Shown here: one piece after another, positions 8,578 to 17,838 of the stretch
How positions within the stretch are numbered: the stretch's first letter is position 1
Layout: every line of letters begins with the position of its first letter
Source: Marinicellulosiphila megalodicopiae
Lineage (GTDB): Bacteria > Pseudomonadota > Gammaproteobacteria > Pseudomonadales > Natronospirillaceae
NCBI RefSeq assembly: GCF_045862395.1
Contig: NZ_AP023087.1
Coordinates: 1,860,001-1,924,000, forward strand
DNA length: 64,000 nt
Direction of reading: 5' to 3'
The notes under the pieces: generated by a model
What the model saw: only the letters and a program-made list of their open reading frames with translations
Database searches by the model: none
Told to the model about the DNA's origin: nothing
Made by a program: the position numbers and the translations under genes

Positions 8578-10587
8578 CTATTTAGAATAATGACTCACCA
8601 TTTTTTGAACTTCCTCATAACGAATCTGTTCGCATTTTCCAAAACCGGCCAATTTTCGTGCTTTTAATTTAGTGAATATTGGCATAGTCATACCGACTAA
8701 AAACCGTGTTTTTTCATCTAAACTTAACGCGTCTATTTTTTTGTCTGATACTAATTGGTTAAGTTCGCTTAAATAAATTGATATTTTTTCTACGCTTGGT
8801 GCTTGGTGAGTCGCACTTTTAAATAATTGCACAGTTTGGTTTTTACAAACACTGCAATGCCCGCATTGATCTGGAGAATCGTGGTCATCAAAATAAAGTG
8901 ATAAATTTTTAGTTAAGCATTTGTCTAGTTCAAAAAAGCGTACTAGGGTTTTGATGCGTTTGATTTCTTTTATTTCGTTACTTTTAAAATAATCAAATAA
9001 CGACAAAGAGAGTTGTTCAATGTCTTCTAGTTTTTTTAGATTCACGGCATACACATCGGTTATTAAACTGCTTTGTATTTCGATCATTTGCTGATTTTGC
9101 AAATATTCTAATGCGTTAATGATGCGTTTTCGACTGCAATCAAATGATTGATGGTTCGCTTGATAGATAGCGTCAAAATCGACTTGACCCCATGTTTTTT
9201 TAAATAAAGTGTATTGAAATATGGCTTGTAAAAACAGTTTGCGTTGATCGTTAAACTCACTGAATATTTTGTTAGAGTCTACTAATAGCTTTATTTTAAA
9301 ATCGGCGTAATAACTGTATAAAGGTTTGATGACATTTAATAATTCTAACTGAACTAAGCATGTTTTAAGGGGCAGTTGTTTTATATTACTTAATTGTGAA
9401 AGTTGATAGATTTGCATTTCCCACTGTGGGTGTTGGCCGTGTTTATACTCAAGATTTTGCTTGATATCATTTAATACAGTACGAATGTTTTTTTGCTCGG
9501 GTGTGTCGCCATACACAAAATTTTCAATGGTATTAATACCGTCTAAATTTGCAAGTGTCGTACAGTGTGAGGGCAAGCCATCGCGTCCCGCACGGCCAAT
9601 TTCTTGGCTGAAATTTTCAATGGATTTAGGTAAGTCATAATGCAGTACAAAACGAATGTTTGATTTGTCGACACCCATTCCAAATGCGATGGTGGCAACG
9701 ACCACATTGATATTATTACTCATAAAATCCATCTGAATTTTTTGCCGAACGTCGTAATCTAATCCAGCATGATAGGCTTGAGCATTAATGCCTTGGTTTG
9801 TTAAATGATCAGCGATAATCTGTGCGGTTTTTTGTAGCGTTACATACACAATGCCAGCTGTTTGCGGATCGAGTTGAAGTTTTTCTGAAATGTGCTGGCT
9901 TACAAAATTCATTTTGTCAGACTCAGCAATGGCTTTTATATCGACCTCTAAGTTAGGTCGATAAAACCCAGTTTGCACAATATGGTTAGGCTCAATATTA
10001 AATTTACTGGCCATATCCAATTTTACTTTTTTGGTGGCCGTGGCGGTTAATAATAAAACTAAAGGTATGTTTAATTCTTCACGGTATTTAGGTAATTTTA
10101 AATAGTCTGGTCTAAAATTATGTCCCCATTCTGAAATACAATGTGCTTCATCAATCACGAGCATTGAAATATTCACTTGATTAATAAACTGGCGAAAACG
10201 TTCATTTTTAAAACGCTCAACAGACACCATTAACATTTTAATGTCGCCGCTTTTTACTTTTTGAATGGTGTCTTGATATTGTTGAGCTGTTAATGTCGAA
10301 TCTAAACTTGCCGCATTAATGCCTTTCGCGTTCAAAAAATCTACTTGATCTTTCATTAACGCTAAAAGAGGTGACACCACCAATGTGACGTGTTCTAAAT
10401 GCAAAGCTGTAAATTGATAACACAGAGATTTACCAGAGCCCGTAGGAAAAATAGCTAAGGACGATTGTTGCTTAAGTAATTGCTCGATGCATTGTTTTTG
10501 ACCTGTACGGAATTGATCAAAGCCAAAATAATTGGACAGGGATTGTTCTAAGTTAATAAAGTCGTTGGTTGTATTTTGATCACTCAT
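8578..10587 (-). CDS. recQ: ATP-dependent DNA helicase, RecQ family
   Basis: Superfamily 2 helicase acting 3'-5' in recombination and replication-fork repair. Visible motifs: Walker A PTGSGKS near residue 48, SPLLALMKDQV, DEAH near 146, TATATKK near 183, and motif VI IGRAGRDG near 333. A zinc-binding cluster CGHCSVC lies near 575. At 669 residues it is longer than E. coli RecQ (about 610) but I see no clear HRDC domain at the end, so it may be a RecQ paralogue of the shorter-tail type. Start supported by position only. Confidence 0.92.
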   Translation of the reverse strand: MSDQNTTNDFINLEQSLSNYFGFDQFRTGQKQCIEQLLKQQSSLAIFPTGSGKSLCYQFTALHLEHVTLVVSPLLALMKDQVDFLNAKGINAASLDSTLTAQQYQDTIQKVKSGDIKMLMVSVERFKNERFRQFINQVNISMLVIDEAHCISEWGHNFRPDYLKLPKYREELNIPLVLLLTATATKKVKLDMASKFNIEPNHIVQTGFYRPNLEVDIKAIAESDKMNFVSQHISEKLQLDPQTAGIVYVTLQKTAQIIADHLTNQGINAQAYHAGLDYDVRQKIQMDFMSNNINVVVATIAFGMGVDKSNIRFVLHYDLPKSIENFSQEIGRAGRDGLPSHCTTLANLDGINTIENFVYGDTPEQKNIRTVLNDIKQNLEYKHGQHPQWEMQIYQLSQLSNIKQLPLKTCLVQLELLNVIKPLYSYYADFKIKLLVDSNKIFSEFNDQRKLFLQAIFQYTLFKKTWGQVDFDAIYQANHQSFDCSRKRIINALEYLQNQQMIEIQSSLITDVYAVNLKKLEDIEQLSLSLFDYFKSNEIKEIKRIKTLVRFFELDKCLTKNLSLYFDDHDSPDQCGHCSVCKNQTVQLFKSATHQAPSVEKISIYLSELNQLVSDKKIDALSLDEKTRFLVGMTMPIFTKLKARKLAGFGKCEQIRYEEVQKMVSHYSK

Positions 10588-10693
10588 TGTGATTCCTTAT
10601 CATAGTTTGTAAGTCATTAAATATCGTGCTTATAGTAAATTGAAAGTGAATTGAAAAAGGTGAGGGTGTTAACATGTAATTTATAAAAGTCGC

Positions 10694-10882
10694 TCAAAGT
10701 TTTTTGTTCTTTTTATTGCCACAACGTATACATACATAAACACTGATTAATTTGCCTTTTTGGCTGTCAAAGGGGTTGGATTTTTGTAATTCCCATTTAT
10801 GAAACCCACTTGAGCACAGTGTTTTACCAGCTTGTTTTTTCTTTTTGATTTTTTTAGGAGAAAACGCAATGATATCGCCCAT
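10694..10882 (-). CDS. Small conserved zinc-ribbon-like protein
   Basis: A 62-residue basic protein. It opens MGDIIAFSPKK followed by a lysine run, then C-S-S-G-F-H-K-W-E and, near the end, Y-V-C-I-R-C-G. The C/H plus C-x2-C spacing suggests one zinc site. I chose the ATG at 10882, not the upstream one at 10915, because GAGG stands seven bases before it. Resembles short conserved proteins of Shewanella-like bacteria; function unknown. Confidence 0.7.
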   Translation of the reverse strand: MGDIIAFSPKKIKKKKQAGKTLCSSGFHKWELQKSNPFDSQKGKLISVYVCIRCGNKKNKKL

Positions 10883-11088
10883 ATATGCCTCGTTGATTAT
10901 TTCTCTAAATATCATGCACGGATTTTAAATGTGAATCAATGAAAGATCATACCAAGGGTGGTGTTCATTAAAGGTATTATTAATCATTTACGAATCAAAG
11001 GTTTCTTTATGTTCGAGTTTATTGATTGAATGTCGTTTAAATCAAGAGGACAATGATTTTTTTATAACTGAATAACTTTTGGAATAGT

Positions 11089-11370
11089 ATGAATATTGAT
11101 AAATCAACAAAGCGCATTGAAAAAAGAGTGAAAAAGGGATTTCAAGGATACCCACAAATCACATTGTCCTATTTTGGTGAAACAATCGATTGCGCCACAT
11201 CTGTCGTAGTTGGGTTTATCGAGCAAGAAGGGGCGCCAACTCAAGAGCAAAAATTAGTCAGCATCGCTGATGCAAAAAAAGACGAAACCATCCAAACCAC
11301 AATTTTAAAAATTATTGAACGTGCTGATGCTAAAACTGTTATAGAAATTGAAGGCATATCGATAATTTAA
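11089..11370 (+). CDS. Conserved hypothetical protein, 93 aa
   Basis: Not recognised. Soluble, with no signal peptide or membrane segment; basic N-terminus (K-R-I-E-K-R-V-K-K-G), then an alternating beta pattern. It ends 13 bases before the cupin gene, and the two are likely cotranscribed. Confidence 0.65.
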   Translation: MNIDKSTKRIEKRVKKGFQGYPQITLSYFGETIDCATSVVVGFIEQEGAPTQEQKLVSIADAKKDETIQTTILKIIERADAKTVIEIEGISII

Positions 11371-11383
11371 ATAGGTGTCTATT

Positions 11384-12052
11384 ATGCGTTTACATGCAGA
11401 TTTTACAAAAAAAGTGGTCATCCGACCCAATGATTACAGTTGGATTGACTCGCCAATAAAGGGCGTCACCAGAATGATGCTAGATAGAATTGGAGATGAA
11501 GATGCTCGTGCCACCAGTCTGGTTCGATATCAGTCTAATAGTGAATTTACCGCCCATACCCATGTGGGTGGTGAAGAGATATTGGTGCTAGAGGGGGAAT
11601 TTGGGGATGAGCATGGATTGTATCCGGCAGGTACTTATTTGCGAAATCCAATCGGTTCTAGCCATAAGCCTAAAGTAGGTGATCAAGGGGCGCTGATTTT
11701 GGTTAAGCTGCAGCAGTTTGATGTGAACGATACTGAGCAAAAAATAATAGACACTAATATTCAGCCTTGGTTACAAGGTTTAGTTGCTGGGTTACAGGTT
11801 TTACCATTACATGAATTTGAAACTGAGCATGCAGCATTAGTAAAATGGGCGCCTAATACGTTATTTAACACACACAAACATTGGGGTGGCGAAGAAATTT
11901 TTGTGCTTGGTGGCACATTTTATGATGAACATGGCGTTTACGAAAAAGGCAGCTGGATTCGCAGTGCGCATTTAAGTCAACATCAGCCGTTTACTAAACA
12001 AGATGGCGCGTTAATTTTTGTGAAAACTGGGCATCTAAGTGAATCGTTATGA
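11384..12052 (+). CDS. Double-cupin protein, ChrR-like
   Basis: A 222-residue soluble protein made of two related cupin halves. Each half shows the metal-binding cupin motif: H-T-H-V-G-G-E-E-I-L-V-L-E-G near residue 57 and H-K-H-W-G-G-E-E-I-F-V-L-G-G near 168, both followed by DEHG and a G-(T/S)-(Y/W)-x-R turn. This matches the cupin domain of ChrR anti-sigma factors, but the ChrR zinc-binding anti-sigma N-domain is absent and no sigma factor gene is adjacent. Enzymatic role (dioxygenase or isomerase) is possible. The ATG at 11384 is preferred over GTG 11375 because AGGTG lies six bases upstream. Confidence 0.85.
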   Translation: MRLHADFTKKVVIRPNDYSWIDSPIKGVTRMMLDRIGDEDARATSLVRYQSNSEFTAHTHVGGEEILVLEGEFGDEHGLYPAGTYLRNPIGSSHKPKVGDQGALILVKLQQFDVNDTEQKIIDTNIQPWLQGLVAGLQVLPLHEFETEHAALVKWAPNTLFNTHKHWGGEEIFVLGGTFYDEHGVYEKGSWIRSAHLSQHQPFTKQDGALIFVKTGHLSESL

Positions 12053-12160
12053 CAATAGGGTGGATCTGTGGGAATCAGGTAAATCTTTGCGCTATTTAAA
12101 TTTAAACAAACCGACTAAACTAAAGCCTTAATAAGTAGTAAATGTAAATAGAGGTATATT

Positions 12161-12526
12161 GTGGATTACGATTTTTTTAAAGACGAATATGAACAACCCT
12201 GTGTGCAATGTTCAATGGAATACGAAGCAATGGGTGTGTATTTAACTGAAGAGGTGAATACCGCTGAAAAAGTAAACGTGTTATTGGAAGATATACAATC
12301 GATTCAAGCAAAAAAGATTGCTTCAAAAACTTATGATGGAAAAGAATTTAAGTTGTTTCTGGATTTAGACGATGCAAGCGTGAAGTCTAATTTATTAGAG
12401 TCTATGCCTGATGACGAAATTCCTGAAGAACTTGAATATTATGACAGCCAATCAGAAAGTATTTGTGGGTTGGATGATTTTTTACAGTTATTAGAAGATT
12501 GGTTGGCGTTTTTAGGGGAAAGATAA
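12161..12526 (+). CDS. yacL: YacL family protein (UPF0231)
   Basis: A 121-residue acidic cytosolic protein. The opening MDYDF, the central YYDSQSESICGLDDFLQLLE and the overall length match the E. coli YacL/UPF0231 family, which is confined to gammaproteobacteria and has no established function. It begins with GTG at 12161, supported by GAGG at 12151-12154. Followed by its own terminator. Confidence 0.88.
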   Translation: MDYDFFKDEYEQPCVQCSMEYEAMGVYLTEEVNTAEKVNVLLEDIQSIQAKKIASKTYDGKEFKLFLDLDDASVKSNLLESMPDDEIPEELEYYDSQSESICGLDDFLQLLEDWLAFLGER

Positions 12527-12556
12527 ACTTGAAAAACTCAAGTTGAAAATATAGCT

Positions 12557-12584
12557 AAGCCAGAAAATATTCTGGCTTTTTTTA
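12557..12584 (+). terminator. Terminator after yacL
   Basis: Stem AAGCCAGAA / TTCTGGCTT with a short AT loop, then a T run. Confidence 0.9.
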
Positions 12585-12594
12585 TGCCTAAAAA

Positions 12595-13383
12595 TTACTG
12601 ATTTAAATCCCAATCATACTTATATTGAACTGATGATCCATTTTTCAATAATTCCGGCTTGGCATAATACTGTGCCACATAATTTAAAACATCGGGTTCA
12701 TTTTGGCCAAAGTCATCAGCATACCACTCAAATATTTTAGATAATGTAATTTGATTATTTTGAACTAAAACACCTCGTGGATGATTCATGAATTCATGAG
12801 CGGATTGTTCTAATAAGGTTTCAATATTGCTTGCAGTAAAGGCAATAGGTTGGAGGTTAGGGCAACCTAAACTGGCGCAGTTAACGGCAAAATGAATGCG
12901 TGGATCTTTAAATTTTGGTCTTAAAATATTGTGTTCAATATCATTTAAACTTAATTTTTCTCCCGATACTTTAATAATGTTTTTGTCCCAAGGGCCAAAA
13001 GGCGAAGTTAAAAAACGGATTTCTTTTATGGAGTCCACGGGGTATTTATCTAAAATTAAATTTACGGTGACAGCATTGTAAGTATTAATCCAATAGCTGA
13101 ATTGCTCATTTTGATTCAAAGTAGCAGGTTGGATGGTTTGTAGGTAATTAATGTATTTTTCTAATGATTGTTTGTCTTTTTTTGAAACCATAGAATAGTT
13201 AAATCGGTTAATGCCTGACGGATCTTCAGAATTTAAATATTGATCTAAAAGTGCTTGCCATGAGCTATGGTCTACCATTTTTTTGCTGGTTTGATCGTGA
13301 GTTTGCCAAAACTCAAAATCGAATTTGGCTATGCTTAATGAGGTAAAAAGTAAAAGACTTAATAATAAAGTGACGGATCTCAT
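12595..13383 (-). CDS. DUF547 domain-containing secreted protein
   Basis: A 262-residue protein with a signal peptide (MRSVTLLLSLLLFTSLSIA). The DUF547 signatures are visible: Y-W-I-N-T-Y-N-A-V-T-V-N-L-I near residue 100, PWDKN near 135 and HFAVNCASLGCPNL near 170. The conserved Cys in CASLGCP suggests a papain-like or related catalytic fold, but the activity is not established. I reject the 306-residue version starting at 13515 because it runs through the intergenic promoter region and destroys the signal peptide. Divergent from rhlE. Confidence 0.88.
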   Translation of the reverse strand: MRSVTLLLSLLLFTSLSIAKFDFEFWQTHDQTSKKMVDHSSWQALLDQYLNSEDPSGINRFNYSMVSKKDKQSLEKYINYLQTIQPATLNQNEQFSYWINTYNAVTVNLILDKYPVDSIKEIRFLTSPFGPWDKNIIKVSGEKLSLNDIEHNILRPKFKDPRIHFAVNCASLGCPNLQPIAFTASNIETLLEQSAHEFMNHPRGVLVQNNQITLSKIFEWYADDFGQNEPDVLNYVAQYYAKPELLKNGSSVQYKYDWDLNQ

Positions 13384-13585
13384 AAATAGTGATTTTGTAA
13401 TGAATGTCTCAATTAGAGATAAAACCTGCTTAATTGTTACAACAATTGTTACAACATTCGTTTTAAATCTATTTAAAGAAAACACAGTAACAACAAACAA
13501 CAGCAACTTAGGCAAGCTTCTGCTATGATGCGCGCCTTTAAGGCTCTATTTGTCGGTGCCTTTCGTATTTATGAGTTGTATATAC

Positions 13586-14812
13586 ATGAGTTTTGACACT
13601 TTAGGTTTATCACCTGACATTTTATCTGCCGTAACCAGTAAAGGTTACACCACACCATCTCCTATTCAAGCCAAAGCGATTCCTGTTGTATTACAGGGTA
13701 AAGACGTTTTAGCCGCAGCGCAAACAGGCACGGGTAAAACCGCAGGTTTTGTGTTGCCAATATTACAATTATTATCAGGCGGACAGCCTGCTAAGCCAAA
13801 CAAAGCGCGTGTTTTGATCTTAACCCCAACCCGCGAATTGGCCGCCCAAGTTTATGACAACGTACAAATGTACGGCGCAAAATTACCTTTAAAAGCAAAC
13901 GTAGTATTTGGTGGCGTTAAAATTAACCCACAAATGATGAAATTACGTAAAGGCACCGATGTGTTAGTAGCCACGCCAGGTCGTTTATTAGATTTGATCA
14001 AACAAAACGCATTAAGCTTAAACGAATTAGAAATATTAGTGTTAGATGAAGCCGATCGTATGTTGGATATGGGGTTTATTCACGACATTAAACGCATCAT
14101 TAAAATGTTGCCGCCACGCAGACAGACATTGTTGTTTTCAGCAACGTTCTCAGCAGACATCCGTAAATTAGCCAAACAGCTAGTTAAAGATCCCGTTGAA
14201 ATTTCAGCAACTCCAGAAAATCAAACCGCACCTACCATTGAGCACAAAGTGTATCCCGTTGATAAAACCAGAAAGCCTGCTTTATTAACGCACTTAATTA
14301 AATCTCAAGAATGGACCCAAGCGTTAGTATTTACCCGTACTAAACACGGTGCTAACAAGCTGGTTAAATTCTTAGAAAACAACAAAATTACAGCCGCCGC
14401 CATTCATGGTAATAAAAGCCAAGGCGCAAGAACCCGTGCATTAGCCGAATTCAAAGCCAATGAAATCCGTATATTGGTAGCAACCGATATCGCCGCTCGT
14501 GGGATTGATATTCACCAATTACCGCAAGTCGTGAATTTTGAATTACCCAATGTTGCAGAAGACTACGTACACAGAATTGGTCGTACAGGCCGTGCTGGGC
14601 ACAAAGGTAATGCGGTATCGTTAGTATGTAATGATGAATTCAAAGATTTAGTTGGTATTGAAAAACTGATTCAAGAAGTGATCGAGCGCGAAGAAGTAGA
14701 AGGGTTTAAACCACAAAATCCATTGGCTAATTCAACCCCTTCAAATAAACCGAAAAAGCCAAAAAAACCAAGAAATCCACGTACGTTCGCTAAGAAACCT
14801 AAGCAAGATTAA
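13586..14812 (+). CDS. rhlE: DEAD-box RNA helicase RhlE
   Basis: Remodels rRNA precursors and mRNA. The 408-residue core has all DEAD-box motifs in order: F-x7-GYTTPSPIQ (Q motif) near residue 20, AQTGTGKT near 46, PTRELA, GG, TPGRL, DEAD near 152, SAT, ARGID near 310 and HRIGRTGR near 335. A basic lysine/proline-rich tail follows, typical of RhlE. The start at 13586 (MSFDTLGL) matches the family; an upstream start at 13550 would add an unlikely hydrophobic leader. Just upstream (13432-13454) are two direct copies of ATTGTTACAAC of unknown meaning. Confidence 0.93.
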   Translation: MSFDTLGLSPDILSAVTSKGYTTPSPIQAKAIPVVLQGKDVLAAAQTGTGKTAGFVLPILQLLSGGQPAKPNKARVLILTPTRELAAQVYDNVQMYGAKLPLKANVVFGGVKINPQMMKLRKGTDVLVATPGRLLDLIKQNALSLNELEILVLDEADRMLDMGFIHDIKRIIKMLPPRRQTLLFSATFSADIRKLAKQLVKDPVEISATPENQTAPTIEHKVYPVDKTRKPALLTHLIKSQEWTQALVFTRTKHGANKLVKFLENNKITAAAIHGNKSQGARTRALAEFKANEIRILVATDIAARGIDIHQLPQVVNFELPNVAEDYVHRIGRTGRAGHKGNAVSLVCNDEFKDLVGIEKLIQEVIEREEVEGFKPQNPLANSTPSNKPKKPKKPRNPRTFAKKPKQD

Positions 14813-14837
14813 AAGAATTCGTTACTTATAAAGCAGG

Positions 14838-14872
14838 CCCAGATTAACCAAGTTAATTTGGGTTTGTATTTT
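14838..14872 (+). terminator. Terminator after rhlE
   Basis: Stem CCCAGATTAAC (14838-14848) / GTTAATTTGGG (14852-14862), then TTTGTATTTT. Confidence 0.75.
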
Positions 14873-14945
14873 GAAGAAATGGCGTGCTACTTTATATTTT
14901 TCCTTTCCTTTCCCTTCCTTAGCATTTGGTTTTCTAACCATCGAA

Positions 14946-15521
14946 TTAAAAAATCTTTTGAACTTTTACCACAGGTTCTTTTCCAGCAAAAAACGGCGAA
15001 GGTGTATGTTTTCTCAAAATAAATCCCTTCAACATAAATCCCATAATTTTTGGTAAATATGATTTTGGAAATGTTGGATGTACATCATCAGGCATCGTTC
15101 CAAGGGCATACATACCAAACGCTTTCATTGTAATAGGGCCTAGCAAATCTTGTTTTTCTTGCTCGTTTGAAAATTTCATTAAACTTACTGGCACACCCAC
15201 AAATGGCATTTTAGCTGAAGTCATAGTGTTAGCTAAAGGCATATTACAACAAGAAACACTCCATCTAAAAATACCACCCTGTGTTTGTTGAATGGCGCAA
15301 ATTTTATCGTGACCCTGTGTGATTGTCATGTATTCTGGATAAGTTTGAACCAAATCAGTCGCACCATGCATATCTAAGATATGCGCTTTATTGTTTAGAT
15401 GTCCTGCAAAACTCTGACAGTCACAACACAAACACTGCACATGCAATCGAGATCTTTTTACAATTTTAAGTGAGCCTTTTACAGTACCGCAGCGACATTC
15501 TAATTTAACTGAATTTGACAT
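14946..15521 (-). CDS. DUF6151 / GFA-like zinc protein
   Basis: A 191-residue protein with zinc-binding cysteines in the pattern of the GFA (glutathione-dependent formaldehyde-activating, CENP-V) superfamily: C-R-C-G near residue 9, C-L-C-C-D-C near 30 and a later S-V-S-C-C-N near 90. It fits the DUF6151 group. Catalytic role unproven. Last gene of a minus-strand group beginning at 16629, with a gap of about 55 bases to the gene before it. Confidence 0.75.
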   Translation of the reverse strand: MSNSVKLECRCGTVKGSLKIVKRSRLHVQCLCCDCQSFAGHLNNKAHILDMHGATDLVQTYPEYMTITQGHDKICAIQQTQGGIFRWSVSCCNMPLANTMTSAKMPFVGVPVSLMKFSNEQEKQDLLGPITMKAFGMYALGTMPDDVHPTFPKSYLPKIMGFMLKGFILRKHTPSPFFAGKEPVVKVQKIF

Positions 15522-15576
15522 ATTTATTCTCTATTTATTCTCTATTTTTTTTATTTTTGTAATTAATTAACATCGA

Positions 15577-15873
15577 CTATAGCGCTTCTTTAAGCATTAT
15601 ATAATACAGCGAAATTACCCCAGCTTGAATCAAACAGGGTAATACAGTAAATAGAATTGCGAAGTATCGAATGTCATTTGCAACGAATTTACCGATCATC
15701 GATAAAGCAAGCACACAGCTACCAATCAACCCTGCAATTATCACCCCGAAAGTTAAGCTGGCAAAAGTTTGATCGTAGGGTTTACCATAAGCGTGGGCAT
15801 AGGTTGCTATCGAAATAAACCCGCTAAAAACAGGAATTCCATAAATTGATAGAAATTGCAAAAGAGTAGTCAT
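15577..15873 (-). CDS. Small membrane protein, about three TM helices
   Basis: 98 residues with three hydrophobic segments (about 5-25, 40-60, 68-92). Not recognised. The start lies one base after the stop of the MepB gene, so the two are coupled. Confidence 0.65.
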   Translation of the reverse strand: MTTLLQFLSIYGIPVFSGFISIATYAHAYGKPYDQTFASLTFGVIIAGLIGSCVLALSMIGKFVANDIRYFAILFTVLPCLIQAGVISLYYIMLKEAL

Positions 15874-15874
15874 G

Positions 15875-16429
15875 TTATATCTCGATTAATTTTTGAATGA
15901 TTGAAGGCTCGATCCACCCATCATTATTTATGTTTACAAAAAAAGGCAATTGCCAGGCTTGGGTTTTTTTACCCGACTGGGAAAATACCCTTGTTTTAAT
16001 ACTTCCACGATCGGCACTCCAAGGCGCAAATACGCGAAACCCTGTTTTTCCTTTTTTATTATCAGATTGAACAATACCGCGTTTGATCAATTCTGAAACA
16101 GGAAATATAAATAATCCACTTTGAGTTTGATCGACATCGTTTACTTTTACAAATAAATAATCCAATTCATCAATACTTAATGGCTTCGGTTTTGTATTTT
16201 TACCTTCAACTGGTCGTTGCCAAATAGCCAAAAAGGAGCCTGGGCGATCAGGGGTAATGTTGGCTTTTCGATAGACGATTTTTTTATTATTGAGTGCAAA
16301 AACCAATGCATCGTATTTAACGCTTTCAACGACAGAATCTAAACACACCGATTGGGTAATTTCAAACCCAGCAGGAATAAAATTAAACTGTAATAACGTA
16401 TTCATTTGATCAAGATAATTATTGTTCAT
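15875..16429 (-). CDS. MepB family protein
   Basis: About 184 residues. Family features: Y-D-A-L-V-F-A-L, the basic strand K-I-V-Y-R-K-A, F-L-A-I-W-Q-R-P, and near the C-terminus G-F-R-V-F-A-P-W followed by T-Q-A-W-Q-L-P-F-F-V. MepB is named from its place beside the S. aureus MepRA efflux genes, but its activity is unknown. The ATG at 16429 is used; a methionine eight codons later is an alternative, as neither has a good ribosome site. It sits between two small membrane-protein genes with gaps of only 1-2 bases, so all three form one operon. Confidence 0.8.
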   Translation of the reverse strand: MNNNYLDQMNTLLQFNFIPAGFEITQSVCLDSVVESVKYDALVFALNNKKIVYRKANITPDRPGSFLAIWQRPVEGKNTKPKPLSIDELDYLFVKVNDVDQTQSGLFIFPVSELIKRGIVQSDNKKGKTGFRVFAPWSADRGSIKTRVFSQSGKKTQAWQLPFFVNINNDGWIEPSIIQKLIEI

Positions 16430-16431
16430 AT

Positions 16432-16629
16432 TCAAAAAAAACGATACAAAAACAAGAAAGTAAACCCAGCAGTAGCAATCGTGCCACCCCATTTAACAAA
16501 GGATTTATAGCGCTCCCATTTTACTTGGTTATGTTGTGCAATTTTAATTTTCACTATATCCCAACCAATTAATGCCGCATACAACGGTAATGCAATATTG
16601 ATTAACCCACTTACCATTTCAGCACTCAT
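16432..16629 (-). CDS. Small membrane protein, 65 aa
   Basis: Starts at 16629 (MSAEMVSGLINIAL) with GGAG correctly spaced; the 104-residue reading from 16746 has no such site. It has two hydrophobic helices separated by a basic, aromatic linker (KIKIAQHNQVKWERYKSF). Not recognised. First gene of the MepB operon. Confidence 0.65.
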   Translation of the reverse strand: MSAEMVSGLINIALPLYAALIGWDIVKIKIAQHNQVKWERYKSFVKWGGTIATAGFTFLFLYRFF

Positions 16630-16723
16630 ATTTAGTCTCCAACATTCGAAAATCAAGCAGATAACTTTGCTACTTGTAGAAATAATAAATAAACGGATGT
16701 TAACATATTTAATAATTAAAATT

Positions 16724-16804
16724 TTAAAAAGGTAGCAAAGCACCATTCGGGTCAGTGAAAATAAAGATCATACAATCGAGCCCGCGATTTATGATACTGG
16801 CCAT
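16724..16804 (-). other. 26-codon ORF behind a near-perfect Shine-Dalgarno sequence
   Basis: On the minus strand AAGGAGGT (16815-16822) lies ten bases before an ATG that opens a 26-codon frame (MASIINRGLDCMIF..., ending A-L-L-P-F). This is the strongest ribosome site in the accessory region, yet the frame is tiny, so it may be the surviving 5' end of a lost gene or a leader peptide. Not recognised. Confidence 0.25.
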
Positions 16805-16822
16805 TTTTATGATTACCTCCTT

Positions 16823-17232
16823 AGGTTTTGGTTTATCAAGAATATTAAACTGCTGTTTTATTTGTTTGATAATTCGGCCAAAGTTAGAGCGTTGAGTTGT
16901 GCACCATCTTTGCCCGAACAGAATTCAATTTAATATATCGACTGACAGTTAAAAATTAATGGTCAGTGGCAATGATTGTAGATTTAAAACAACCTTTAGC
17001 GACAGTGATATAGTATTTTGTTTGCAGGATAATTAAGGTGTCAGTTTTATAGTAAGTTTGATTGATATATCGAACATAATAACGCCCGAGATTGTATTAA
17101 TTTACTGATTGCCGATTTTGTTTATTGGGTTAATAAATGAACATCGTTTGTCATTAATACTAATGCACATTTTAATTTACCCTGACCCGAAAGTTCACTC
17201 TAACCCGAAAGATAAATTCCTCGTCATCCTAG
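16823..17232. other. Non-coding left edge of the accessory island
   Basis: No convincing gene on either strand. A plus-strand frame at 17109-17384 overlaps repeat sequence shared with 20.2 kb and has no recognisable content, so I treat it as spurious. Confidence 0.4.
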
Positions 17233-17751
17233 GTATCTTTTCATCGAGGACCCAGCGGCTTCAACAAATTTCTAAAAGTGCCTGTCAAACTTTCCAAATC
17301 TGTAGGTTCGTGATTCATTACGAAATAAAATCCAAATCAATACGAAAAACATCGCCCACACTTAATCCTCGAAATAGAAATTAATCTCACCTGTAGGTTC
17401 CGGATTCATCGTCACAGGGATGTGACTAATCAGAATTGTGCGCACCTAAATGGACTTAGGCGGTAGAGCGACGCAGGGATGCCAAAGCCGAAGAGCATGC
17501 AATCGTTCGGAAAAAAACTATCCAAATCATAAAAAATAAGGCATTGCATATTTTTTACCTACCATTAGTGCAACTAGATATACAGATTTGGAACACAGCA
17601 CCTTGTAAAATGAAAAGTCGACAGAAATAGTAGGCAGTTTCTGCTCGTTTTGAACTCACTGCATTAATGCATCCCTGCATGTCAAATTTTCTGTATTTGT
17701 CTCAAAAAAATAGTAAGCAATATTTTGAAAACAGAAAATAACTGGGTATAG
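17233..17751 (+). repeat. Long non-coding repeat, copy A
   Basis: A mosaic block of roughly 500 bases that recurs at 20218-20661, with a short third copy at 22871-22975. Shared landmarks are CTGTAGGTTCGTGATTCAT, CACAGCACCTTGTAAAAT, the palindrome TGCATTAATGCA, AAAAAAATAGTAA and ACTGGGTATAGTG. It contains an internal repeat (CACCTGTAGGTTC...) and no credible ORF. It precedes the metallo-beta-lactamase cassette. Confidence 0.8.
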
Positions 17752-17828
17752 TGAGGCCTTAAACAAAATGACGGAATTTATTTGAAATGTTTAGAACAGA
17801 TTTTTTCCGTCTAATAACATGTTAGAGG
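17752..17828 (+). other. attC-like recombination site in front of the metallo-beta-lactamase gene
   Basis: Imperfect inverted repeat: outer arms CCTTAAAC (17757-17764) against GTTAGAGG (17821-17828), inner arms GACGGAA (17770-17776) against TTCCGTC (17805-17811), about 28 bases of loop. Length, arm layout and the terminal GTTA fit integron attC sites. The last core position deviates from GTTRRRY. A closely related structure sits at 20662. Confidence 0.55.
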
Positions 17829-17838
17829 CCACTCAAGT

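Noticed and set aside
13384..13515. N-terminal extension of the DUF547 protein
   Set aside because: Adds 44 residues across the rhlE/DUF547 promoter gap and removes the signal peptide; the ATG at 13383 is preferred.
17109..17384. 91-residue plus-strand ORF at the island edge
   Set aside because: It lies largely in repeat sequence shared with 20.2 kb, has no recognisable content, and is broken in the other copy.
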